A program made the translations under genes and the position numbers. A stretch of DNA of 5,438 bases from positions 1 through 5,438 of the forward strand of contig PXQZ01000040.1 in the NCBI GenBank assembly GCA_003021755.1. The letters are read 5' to 3'. Positions 1-3,990 of this stretch are shown here, piece after piece. Under the pieces are notes generated by a model. That model worked only from the letters and a program-made list of their open reading frames with translations, did no database searches and had not been told where the DNA came from. Within the stretch, counting starts at the first letter, position 1; every line of letters begins with the position of its first letter. The stretch is from Halobacteriales archaeon QH_8_67_36 (GTDB lineage: Archaea > Halobacteriota > Halobacteria > Halobacteriales > Haloarculaceae).

Positions 1-107
1 TCGCCGCAGTGGACGACCGTCTCGACGCCCGCGTTCGCGAAGCGCTCGACCGCCGCCTCGACCTGTTCACCGTTGTCGTGCGTGTCCGAGACGATGCCGA
101 CTAGCAT
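1..107 (-). CDS. YfcE/MJ0936-type metallophosphoesterase (N-terminal part; runs off the left edge)
   Basis: This is the first 35 codons of a gene that continues beyond the left edge. The protein begins MLVGIVSDTHDNGEQVEAAV. The SDTHDN motif at residues 7-12 is the first metal-binding block (Asp-x-His) of calcineurin-like phosphodiesterases of the YfcE/MJ0936 family. VVHCG at residues 31-35 starts the second block, where the next residue is expected to be the bridging Asp. Known members are small cytoplasmic Mn2+-dependent phosphodiesterases tested on artificial substrates, with unclear physiological targets. The ATG at 107 places the motif at the usual distance from the N-terminus. A TATA-like box lies about 26 nt upstream, implying a leaderless message. 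The active site beyond the second block cannot be checked here. Confidence 0.85.
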   Translation of the reverse strand, partial: MLVGIVSDTHDNGEQVEAAVERFANAGVETVVHCG

Positions 108-129
108 GGGTCATCGTTCTGTGTCCGGA

Positions 130-137
130 GGTAAGAA
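130..137 (-). promoter_or_regulatory. TATA-like box of the metallophosphoesterase gene
   Basis: On the minus strand TTCTTACC lies 23-30 nt upstream of the ATG at 107. This is the spacing expected for a haloarchaeal leaderless transcript. The match to the TTTATA-type consensus is only moderate, and no Shine-Dalgarno is seen. Confidence 0.4.
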
Positions 138-279
138 CGTACTCCCCGCTAGCGCTCAGTGTCGGGTGAGCAGCCACCGCCGTCGACAGCTAGAAAGCCC
201 CAGACCGCTCGGAGGCTGCGACTCGCTGCGGTCCTCACTTCGTTGCGGTCCTTACTTTATTTCGCTCACCGAGCGGTCG

Positions 280-340
280 GCCCCTTTCATTCCCACCCAT
301 GCCGGCTGGTCAAACAGCGCTGGGAGGGACTGAAAGGGGC
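280..340. repeat. Central hairpin of the palindromic element
   Basis: GCCCCTTTCATTCCCACCCA (280-299) pairs with TGGGAGGGACTGAAAGGGGC (321-340), 18 of 20 positions matching. The 21-nt apex contains a further GCTG/CAGC stem (305-308/315-318). A second inverted pair, ACCGCTCGG (204-212) and CCGAGCGGT (269-277), folds inside the left arm alone. This is the strongest local fold in the gene-free stretch. Confidence 0.65.
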
Positions 341-414
341 GGCAGGCTGAACGAAGGCGGACGACGTAAGCACCGCAGGGAACGGAGTGACCGAGGAGCG
401 CAGCGAGGTCGTTC

Positions 415-461
415 GGGAGACCGGAGGTCTCCCGTGATGACGAGAGAGCTTCGCTCTCTCG
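415..461. repeat. Two tight hairpins in the right arm of the element
   Basis: GGGAGACC (415-422) and GGTCTCCC (426-433) form a perfect 8-bp stem with a GGA loop. CGAGAGAGC (441-449) and GCTCTCTCG (453-461) form a perfect 9-bp stem with a TTC loop. Neither is followed by a T-run, so they do not look like intrinsic terminators. They seem to be extra palindromes within the repeat. Confidence 0.55.
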
Positions 462-550
462 AACCACCCCCGAGTGTAGCAGGCCGGGGCTTTCTGGCTG
501 TTTGCCGTCGTTGTCGCTTAACTAAACACTGTCGCACACGCTCGACGTGG

Positions 551-559
551 GCTTATCAC
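551..559 (+). promoter_or_regulatory. TATA-like box of msrB
   Basis: GCTTATCAC lies 22-30 nt before the msrB ATG at 581, placing the transcript start at or next to the start codon. A similar TTATCACCC string occurs in the promoter of the 98-aa gene near 3336. The box lies about 50 bp outside the right end of the palindromic repeat, so the promoter appears intact. Confidence 0.5.
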
Positions 560-580
560 CCTCCAGTCCTTACGACGTGT

Positions 581-988
581 ATGAGCGAACAGGCCGACAG
601 TGTGCCCGATTCGGACGACGAGTGGCGTGACCTGCTCACCGACGAGGAGTACCGCATCCTCCGCGAGGCCGGAACCGAGCCCCGGTTCAGCAGCGACCTG
701 CTGGAGGTCAAGGACGACGGCGTGTTCACCTGTGCCGGCTGTGGGACCGCGCTGTTCGACAGCGAGGAGAAGTTCGAGTCCGAAACCGGCTGGCCCAGCT
801 TCTGGGACGTCTACGACGAGGGCACCGTCGAAACCCGCCTCGACGAGAGCCACGGCATGCGCCGGACGGAAGTGGTCTGTGCCAACTGCGAGGGCCACCT
901 CGGTCACGTCTTCGACGACGGCCCCGAGCCGACGGGCAAGCGCTACTGCATCAACGGCGCGGCCCTGGACTTCGAGAGCGAGGACTAG
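581..988 (+). CDS. msrB: Peptide methionine-(R)-S-oxide reductase MsrB
   Basis: A 135-aa cytoplasmic enzyme that reduces methionine-R-sulfoxide residues in oxidised proteins. All family landmarks are present. Two zinc Cys pairs are CAGC at residues 51-54 and CANC at 100-103. GWPSFW at 70-75 forms part of the substrate pocket, HLGHVF spans 106-111, and RYCINGAAL spans 121-129 with catalytic Cys123. The reading frame stays open further upstream, into the repeat. I chose the ATG at 581 because the protein then has normal length with a typical acidic haloarchaeal N-terminus and a TATA-like box at the right distance. The stop shares CTAG with the stop of the convergent glutaredoxin-like gene. The thiol donor is unknown; the neighbouring glutaredoxin-like protein is a possible partner by inference only. 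Confidence 0.95.
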   Translation: MSEQADSVPDSDDEWRDLLTDEEYRILREAGTEPRFSSDLLEVKDDGVFTCAGCGTALFDSEEKFESETGWPSFWDVYDEGTVETRLDESHGMRRTEVVCANCEGHLGHVFDDGPEPTGKRYCINGAALDFESED

Positions 989-1224
989 GCATAACTGCGC
1001 TCGATGAACTCTAGGATGCGATCGGACTCGGCCATCGTGACGCCACGGTCCTCGTCGACGAGCACCGGGACGGCCCGCTGGCCCGAGACGCGCTTGACCT
1101 CGTCGCGCTCCGAGTGGAGCGCCCCGACCCAGACGCCGTCGTAGTCGACGCCCAGTTCGTCCAGCCGGTCGGCCACTTTCTCGCAGTACGGACAGCCGTC
1201 GAGCCGGTAGAGTATGCGACTCAT
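985..1224 (-). CDS. Glutaredoxin / GST N-terminal-domain thiol protein
   Basis: A 79-aa single thioredoxin-fold domain. It has a CPYC dithiol site at residues 11-14 after a short first strand (SRILYRL), the cis-proline motif AVPVL at 51-55, and a C-terminal helix with MAESDRILEFI, the Glx/GST-N arrangement where Glu-Ser contacts the thiol ligand. It is predicted to be a cytoplasmic dithiol oxidoreductase. Haloarchaea generally use gamma-glutamylcysteine instead of glutathione, so its physiological thiol is uncertain. An upstream in-frame start at 1251 adds nine residues absent from the fold; I prefer the ATG at 1224. It lies 37 nt after ndk on the same strand, so it is probably the last cistron of the ribosomal operon. 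A weak TTTTGG box in that gap could give it its own promoter. Confidence 0.88.
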   Translation of the reverse strand: MSRILYRLDGCPYCEKVADRLDELGVDYDGVWVGALHSERDEVKRVSGQRAVPVLVDEDRGVTMAESDRILEFIERSYA

Positions 1225-1261
1225 ATGGCGTCGTAAGCCCCCCGGCCCCAAAACGCGTTCG

Positions 1262-1726
1262 CTACTCGTACAGCCAGGAGTCGTCTATCTTGTCCCACTC
1301 GACGAGTTCGTCCTCGTCGAAGAACAGGTCGATTTCGCGCTCGTTGGCTCCCTCGTCCTCGTGGTCGGAGCCGTGGATGACGTTCCGACCGAGGTCGAGC
1401 CCGTAGTCGCCCCGAATCGTGCCCGGCGCGGCCTCGGCGGGGTCTGTAGCACCCATCATCCGGCGGACCTGTCGGGTGGCGTCCTGGCCGTCAAGCACCA
1501 GCGCGAAGACGGGCCCGGAGGTGATGAATTCGACCAGCGAGTCATAGAAGGGCTTGCCCTCGTGTTCCGCGTAGTGTCGTTCGGCGAGGTCGCGGTCCAA
1601 CCGCATGAACTTCGCGCCGACGATTTTCAGGCCGCGGTTCTCGAAGCGTTCGAGAATCTCGCTGATGAGCCCGCGCTGGACGCCGTCCGGTTTGACCATC
1701 ACGAAGGTACGCTCTGTTTCTGGCAT
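1262..1726 (-). CDS. ndk: Nucleoside diphosphate kinase
   Basis: A 154-aa enzyme that transfers the gamma-phosphate from NTPs to NDPs through a phosphohistidine. It balances nucleotide pools in the cytoplasm. Active-site residues fall at the same numbers as in classical NDP kinases: Lys12, Tyr52, Arg88, Thr94, Arg105, Asn115 and the phospho-acceptor His118 in RNVIHGSD. The acidic C-terminus ending in DDSWLYE is typical of the family. It follows rpl24e by a 27-nt AT-rich linker that has no recognisable Shine-Dalgarno, and the only TATA-like string (GATTTACC) is too close for a leaderless start. Translation therefore probably depends on the upstream cistron or a non-SD mechanism. Linkage of ndk to L7Ae-S28e-L24e is conserved in many euryarchaea. 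Confidence 0.97.
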   Translation of the reverse strand: MPETERTFVMVKPDGVQRGLISEILERFENRGLKIVGAKFMRLDRDLAERHYAEHEGKPFYDSLVEFITSGPVFALVLDGQDATRQVRRMMGATDPAEAAPGTIRGDYGLDLGRNVIHGSDHEDEGANEREIDLFFDEDELVEWDKIDDSWLYE

Positions 1727-1753
1727 ATGTCAACAAATTGGGGGTAAATCGCT

Positions 1754-2113
1754 TCAGGCTTCGGCCTCTTCGGCTTCTTCCTCGTCCGCGTCGTCATCGG
1801 CCTCGTCCGCGTCTTCGGTTTCTGCGTCGTCAGCGTCAGTCTCCTCGGCCGTTGCAGCCTCGTCTTCGGCGGCAGCCTCGTCGACCGTTGTCTCCGCTTC
1901 GGTGGCCTCGTCGGCGGCCTGCTGCTGTGTGGCGGTCGTCGCGCGACCGGCGTCCGTCCAGCCGAGGTTCCGGGCCTCGCGGCCCAGGTCGGCGTTGTTC
2001 TCACACTTCGAGGAACAGAAGTGCGTGGTCGAGCCGTCGTTGTGGACGAGCATCGTGCCCGTGCCGGGCTCGATGCCCTGCCCACAGTAGTCACACTCTC
2101 GGGTTCGGGGCAT
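1754..2113 (-). CDS. rpl24e: Large-subunit ribosomal protein L24e with a long acidic C-terminal tail
   Basis: The first 58 or so residues are a standard archaeal L24e zinc finger: CDYC at 7-10 and CSSKC at 33-37 supply four zinc Cys, with GTGTMLV between and ARNLGW near 47-52. The protein is 119 aa, whereas archaeal L24e is usually 60-70 aa. Residues from about 59 onward are almost only Ala, Glu, Asp and Thr, and no basic residue follows Arg58. The tail is probably disordered and would project from the 50S surface. The ATG at 2113 follows a Shine-Dalgarno GGAGG (2122-2126) inside the end of rps28e, and the gap from the rps28e stop is only 2 nt, so translation is likely coupled. The tail reads in one clean frame, so it does not look like a frameshift artefact. 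Confidence 0.95.
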   Translation of the reverse strand: MPRTRECDYCGQGIEPGTGTMLVHNDGSTTHFCSSKCENNADLGREARNLGWTDAGRATTATQQQAADEATEAETTVDEAAAEDEAATAEETDADDAETEDADEADDDADEEEAEEAEA

Positions 2114-2115
2114 CG

Positions 2116-2343
2116 TTACTGTCCTCCGATGGAGTCGGCCTCGCGTGCCGTCTCGCGGAGCTGCAGAACGTCGCCCTCGCGGACGGGACCGAGGACGTTC
2201 CGGGTGATGATACGGCCCTGGTTCTCGCCCTCTCGGATGCGGCACTTGACCTGCATGGCCTCGCCGTGCATCCCCGTCTTGCCGACGATCTCGATGACCT
2301 CGGCCGACGTGGCGCCGCTACTTTCGGACTCCTCAGCACTCAC
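2116..2343 (-). CDS. rps28e: Small-subunit ribosomal protein S28e
   Basis: A 75-aa OB-fold protein of the 30S subunit. The conserved core AEVIEIVGKTGMHGEAMQVK starts at residue 14, followed by GRIITRNVLGPVREGD and the C-terminal LRETAREAD hallmark of the family. I chose the GTG at 2341-2343, which gives MSAEESES, the usual acidic haloarchaeal N-terminus, six nt after a strong Shine-Dalgarno GGAGGTG (2350-2356). An upstream in-frame GTG at 2350-2352 lies within that Shine-Dalgarno and is unlikely to be used. It is the second cistron of the operon, separated from rpl7ae by 93 nt, which is long for such a cluster, and from rpl24e by 2 nt. Confidence 0.96.
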   Translation of the reverse strand: MSAEESESSGATSAEVIEIVGKTGMHGEAMQVKCRIREGENQGRIITRNVLGPVREGDVLQLRETAREADSIGGQ

Positions 2344-2347
2344 GTGA

Positions 2348-2362
2348 ACCACCTCCGGTGGT
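2348..2362 (-). promoter_or_regulatory. Hairpin enclosing the rps28e Shine-Dalgarno
   Basis: In the mRNA, ACCACC-GGA-GGUGGU forms a perfect 6-bp stem with a three-base loop. The Shine-Dalgarno GGAGGUG occupies the loop and the 3' strand. The GTG start of rps28e follows five bases after the hairpin. Folding would hide the ribosome site, so the hairpin could lower or regulate translation. It might also be an accidental result of a GC-rich Shine-Dalgarno region. Confidence 0.5.
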
Positions 2363-2436
2363 GAGCGCGAGCGGACGAGTCACAGCCCGCGAGCGACGCG
2401 AGCCGGAACGTCTTGGCGTACTCATCTCTGGTCACC

Positions 2437-2799
2437 TCAGCGGAGCTCCTCGACCTTGTCGGTGATGTCCTCGACGTCGGCCTCGGCCTCGCCCGCGTCG
2501 GTGATGGCTGCGGCGGCCGAGCCGACTTCGAGCCCGGCGGCGTGGCCCAGGTCGTCCTGCTGCTCGACGAAGATGAAGGGGACGCCCTTCTCGTCGGCCA
2601 GCTCGGGGATGTGCATGACGATTTCCTCGGGCTGGACGTCCTCGGCAACGAAGACGAGCTCGGCGGAGCCGCGCTCGACGGACTTGGTCGTCTCGTTGGT
2701 CCCTTTCTTCACTGTCCCTGTGTCTCGTGCGACTTCCAGCGTTTCGAGGGCGTCGTCCTCGAGGTCGGCCGGAACGTCGAAATCTACGTACACTGGCAT
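2437..2799 (-). CDS. rpl7ae: Ribosomal protein L7Ae, kink-turn RNA-binding protein
   Basis: A 120-aa protein that binds kink-turns and K-loops. It is a component of the 50S subunit, of box C/D and H/ACA guide RNPs, and in archaea of RNase P. The RNA-binding stretch KKGTNETTKSVERG at residues 31-44 carries the family signature (GxNExTK). VFVAEDVQPEEIV at 49-61 and VPFIFVEQQDDLGHAAG at 73-89 complete the fold. Length matches haloarchaeal orthologues. I chose the ATG at 2799 because it gives the standard N-terminus MPVYVDFDVP and follows a full Shine-Dalgarno GGAGGTGA (2808-2815) by eight nt. It is the first gene of the ribosomal operon and has a structured leader that appears to be a target of its own product. 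Confidence 0.97.
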   Translation of the reverse strand: MPVYVDFDVPADLEDDALETLEVARDTGTVKKGTNETTKSVERGSAELVFVAEDVQPEEIVMHIPELADEKGVPFIFVEQQDDLGHAAGLEVGSAAAAITDAGEAEADVEDITDKVEELR

Positions 2800-2813
2800 T
2801 CGTATAGTCACCT

Positions 2814-2921
2814 CCTGCACGCGGGCTCAGGCTCCCCCGCCGTGTGCGGGCACTCCCGCGGCACACCGCGCCGGTGCGCGTGGTCCTGAGAAGGCTGGGA
2901 GCATCATCAACCCGGTGCAGG
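2814..2921 (-). promoter_or_regulatory. Box C/D-like (kink-turn) leader of rpl7ae, probable L7Ae autoregulatory element
   Basis: Transcribed from the minus strand, CCUGCAC (2921-2915) pairs perfectly with GUGCAGG (2820-2814). After one bulged C (2821), CGGGU (2914-2910) pairs with GCCCG (2826-2822), the last pair being U-G. Next comes an internal loop with box C UGAUGA (2909-2904) on one side and box D CUGA (2830-2827) on the other. It is closed by GCUCCC (2902-2897) with GGGAGC (2836-2831), six pairs. The two boxes can form tandem sheared G-A pairs (2905/2827 and 2904/2828) after a 3-4 nt bulge, as in a kink-turn, although one extra C (2830) makes it imperfect. GG of the Shine-Dalgarno (2815-2814) is in the basal stem. 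L7Ae binding would stabilise the stem and limit ribosome access. L7Ae autoregulation through leader kink-turns is reported in other archaea. Confidence 0.72.
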
Positions 2922-2945
2922 CTGTAATCGACTGTGCGCCACGGG

Positions 2946-2954
2946 CCCTAAAAG
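2946..2954 (-). promoter_or_regulatory. TATA-like box of the ribosomal operon
   Basis: CTTTTAGGG on the minus strand predicts a start site about 25 nt downstream, near 2922-2926. This is just before the first base of the leader stem at 2921. The agreement supports a leader of about 120 nt, unusual in haloarchaea, where most first genes are leaderless. Confidence 0.55.
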
Positions 2955-3023
2955 CGCTTTCGAAGCCGAAACCGAATGCCAGCGCTGCACACGGGTTCGT
3001 CGCCCGTCCGTGGGCGTCCATAC

Positions 3024-3032
3024 GCTTTAGGC
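3024..3032 (+). promoter_or_regulatory. TATA-like box of the DUF5816-like gene
   Basis: GCTTTAGGC is centred 27 nt before the ATG at 3055, the spacing for a leaderless transcript. It resembles the TTTTAGGG box of the divergent ribosomal operon about 70 bp away, so the two transcription units share one intergenic control region. Confidence 0.5.
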
Positions 3033-3054
3033 ATGTGGCTTTCCACAGCCCGCT

Positions 3055-3294
3055 ATGGACGAACGCACCGGTCCGGACGGTCGGACCCTCCACGTCGACC
3101 GCGAGGACGGAGACACCGGGACGAACGGCCCCTTCTACGTCGTCTATCTCGACCCCGATCGGGAGCGCCGCTGGGGGTACTTCTGTGGCAACTGCGAGAC
3201 GTTCAACAACGCCATGGACTCGATGGGACGCATCCGCTGTAACGACTGTAGCAACCTCAGAAAGGCCGAGGAGTGGGACGCAGCCCACGAGTGA
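3055..3294 (+). CDS. Small four-cysteine zinc-ribbon-like protein, DUF5816-like
   Basis: A 79-aa acidic protein of unknown function. An N-terminal segment rich in charged residues leads to GPFYVVYLDPD (25-35) and WGYFCGNC (40-47), then RIRCNDCSN (59-67). Cys44, Cys47, Cys62 and Cys65 form a CxxC-x14-CxxC pattern typical of a small zinc ribbon. It ends in EEWDAAHE. The pattern matches my recollection of the haloarchaeal family DUF5816, which I cannot confirm here. No signal peptide or membrane segment is visible, so it is probably cytoplasmic. It stands alone, divergent from the ribosomal operon and followed by a gene with its own promoter. A nucleic-acid or protein-binding role is possible for such ribbons, but no function is known to me. 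Confidence 0.85.
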   Translation: MDERTGPDGRTLHVDREDGDTGTNGPFYVVYLDPDRERRWGYFCGNCETFNNAMDSMGRIRCNDCSNLRKAEEWDAAHE

Positions 3295-3333
3295 GCCCGA
3301 CCCGTTGCTGTCAACCCGGTTTCTAGTGGGAAC

Positions 3334-3341
3334 GTTTATCA
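3334..3341 (+). promoter_or_regulatory. TATA-like box of the 98-aa gene
   Basis: GTTTATCA lies 26-33 nt before the ATG at 3367, predicting a transcript start within a few bases of the start codon. No Shine-Dalgarno precedes the ATG. Confidence 0.5.
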
Positions 3342-3366
3342 CCCACCCGGTGGTACCTGTTGACAG

Positions 3367-3663
3367 ATGGCGGCCGTTAGCACATCACTAGACGAGCAGG
3401 CCCGGTCGATATTCGATGATATCGGATACACGGTGTCGCGCACCGAGGATGGACTACGAGCGGCGCACAAGTGGCGCGAGGTCGGCGTCACAGTGCTCGA
3501 CGACGACGCCGTAATTCCGGAGTCGGGGGAGATGCACTGTTTCGTGACACGCGCGTCCGAAGCGCCCGCCCTCGGTGACCGGCTCTCGCGGATGGATGTA
3601 CCCTACGACTGGGCGGTCCTCGGCGTCCGCGAGGACGGCGGCTACGACGTCGTCAGACAGTAG
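3367..3663 (+). CDS. Conserved haloarchaeal protein of unknown function (possibly DUF7116)
   Basis: A 98-aa acidic soluble protein. Visible features are an N-terminal helix (SLDEQARSIFDDIGYTV), a middle section with AHKWREVGVTVL (33-44), the single Cys in EMHCFVT (55-61), and a C-terminal half ending in YDWAVLGVREDGGYDVVRQ. The alternation of helix and strands suggests a compact alpha/beta domain. I see no catalytic motif, signal peptide or membrane segment. It resembles a haloarchaeal hypothetical family I recall as DUF7116, but I am not certain of the name. The clean frame, acidic composition, upstream TATA-like box and position between two promoter-bearing genes support a real gene with its own transcript. 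Confidence 0.82.
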   Translation: MAAVSTSLDEQARSIFDDIGYTVSRTEDGLRAAHKWREVGVTVLDDDAVIPESGEMHCFVTRASEAPALGDRLSRMDVPYDWAVLGVREDGGYDVVRQ

Positions 3664-3687
3664 CCAAACGGTTGCGCCCTTTTGAAG

Positions 3688-3724
3688 ACAGATACGTCTG
3701 TGCAATCGAACGTCGGTACCGACG
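3688..3724. promoter_or_regulatory. Two palindromes upstream of the dodecin promoter
   Basis: ACAGA-TACG-TCTGT (3688-3701) and a perfect 14-bp palindrome CGTCGGTACCGACG (3711-3724) lie between the stop of the 98-aa gene and the dodecin TATA box (3755). Perfect palindromes just upstream of a promoter often serve as dimer-binding operators. They could alternatively belong to the 3' end of the preceding transcript. The only T-run nearby, CCTTTTG at 3679-3684, lies before them, so neither is a classic hairpin-plus-U terminator. Confidence 0.35.
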
Positions 3725-3754
3725 CGTTTAAGCAGTCGTCCGCCCCGACCGTAG

Positions 3755-3762
3755 TTTTATAT
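3755..3762 (+). promoter_or_regulatory. Strong TATA box of the dodecin gene
   Basis: TTTTATAT is the best archaeal TATA match in the window and lies 28-35 nt before the ATG at 3790, giving a leader of only a few bases. Between the box and the start codon sits CGTTT-CA-AAACG (3776-3787), a small inverted repeat that overlaps the likely start site and could be an operator. Confidence 0.65.
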
Positions 3763-3789
3763 TTCAATCGGCCGACGTTTCAAAACGCC

Positions 3790-3990
3790 ATGGTGTTCAA
3801 GAAAATCACGCTAATAGGGACGAGCCCGGAGAGCTTCGACGCCGCCGCCGACGACGCTATCGAGCGCGCGGAGGCGACGCTGGACAATCTGATGTGGGTC
3901 GAAGTCGACGAACTGGGCGTCGAGATAGCCAGCGTCGAGAACCGGGAGTACCAGGCGGAAGTGACGGTGGCGTTCGAGCTCGAAGACTAG
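3790..3990 (+). CDS. Dodecin, flavin-binding dodecamer
   Basis: A 66-aa protein of the archaeal dodecin family, which assembles into a hollow dodecamer storing riboflavin-type flavins and protecting the cell from flavin photochemistry. The sequence opens with MVFKKITLIGTSPESFDAAA, the typical family start. Trp36, which stacks on the paired isoalloxazine rings, and Gln55, which contacts the flavin, are at the positions known from Halobacterium dodecin, and Glu45 is also present. The frame extends upstream to a TTG at 3682, but that extension would include the TATA box; the ATG at 3790 gives the family length. Its stop shares CTAG with the stop of the convergent Fe-S carrier gene. It is expressed alone from a strong promoter. 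Confidence 0.97.
   Translation: MVFKKITLIGTSPESFDAAADDAIERAEATLDNLMWVEVDELGVEIASVENREYQAEVTVAFELED

Larger units (their letters stand above)
186..501. repeat. MITE-like long imperfect palindrome with 16-bp terminal inverted repeats
   Basis: The ends are ACAGCTAGAAAGCCCC (186-201) and GGGGCTTTCTGGCTGT (486-501), inverted copies with one mismatch in 16. Further inverted matches nest inside in collinear order: CTCGCTGCG at 222-230 with CGCAGCGAG at 399-407; TGCGGTCCTTAC at 244-255 with GTAAGCACCGCA at 366-377 (11/12); and a 20-bp pair at 280-299/321-340 (18/20). The whole block is therefore one long diverged palindrome centred near 310. It carries no credible gene. GCCGTCG directly abuts the left end (179-185) and recurs at 504-510, two bases past the right end, so it may be a target duplication. 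The block fits a non-autonomous mobile repeat between two divergent genes. A structured untranslated repeat of another kind is possible. Confidence 0.6.

Noticed and set aside
415..461. Intrinsic transcription terminator formed by the two tight hairpins
   Set aside because: No T-run follows on either strand, and both flanking genes are transcribed away from this region.
252..537. Open frames on the minus strand inside the repeat
   Set aside because: Their coding follows hairpin sequence, with no motif, acidic bias or promoter; they are chance frames in GC-rich DNA.
299..580. Upstream in-frame extension of msrB by 94 codons
   Set aside because: It reads through the palindromic repeat and the TATA-like box, has arginine-rich content unlike haloarchaeal proteins, and the family length fits the ATG at 581.
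1214..1747. A 177-codon plus-strand frame antisense to ndk
   Set aside because: ndk on the other strand has every active-site residue, so the antisense frame is a by-product of its codon usage.
2350..2352. Upstream GTG as the rps28e start
   Set aside because: It overlaps the Shine-Dalgarno GGAGGTG. The GTG at 2341-2343 gives the family N-terminus at correct spacing.
2363..2427. A short peptide gene in the rpl7ae-rps28e gap, from an ATG near 2424
   Set aside because: No Shine-Dalgarno, and the encoded peptide is rich in Arg and Ser, without acidic bias or recognisable motif.
2827..3342. A 171-codon frame on the minus strand spanning the rpl7ae leader and the DUF5816-like gene
   Set aside because: It runs antisense to a convincing zinc-ribbon gene, covers both divergent promoters and the kink-turn leader, and shows no protein features.
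3682..3789. TTG-start extension of dodecin by 36 residues
   Set aside because: The extension contains the strong TATA box and a 14-bp palindrome, and family members start at the MVFKKI sequence.
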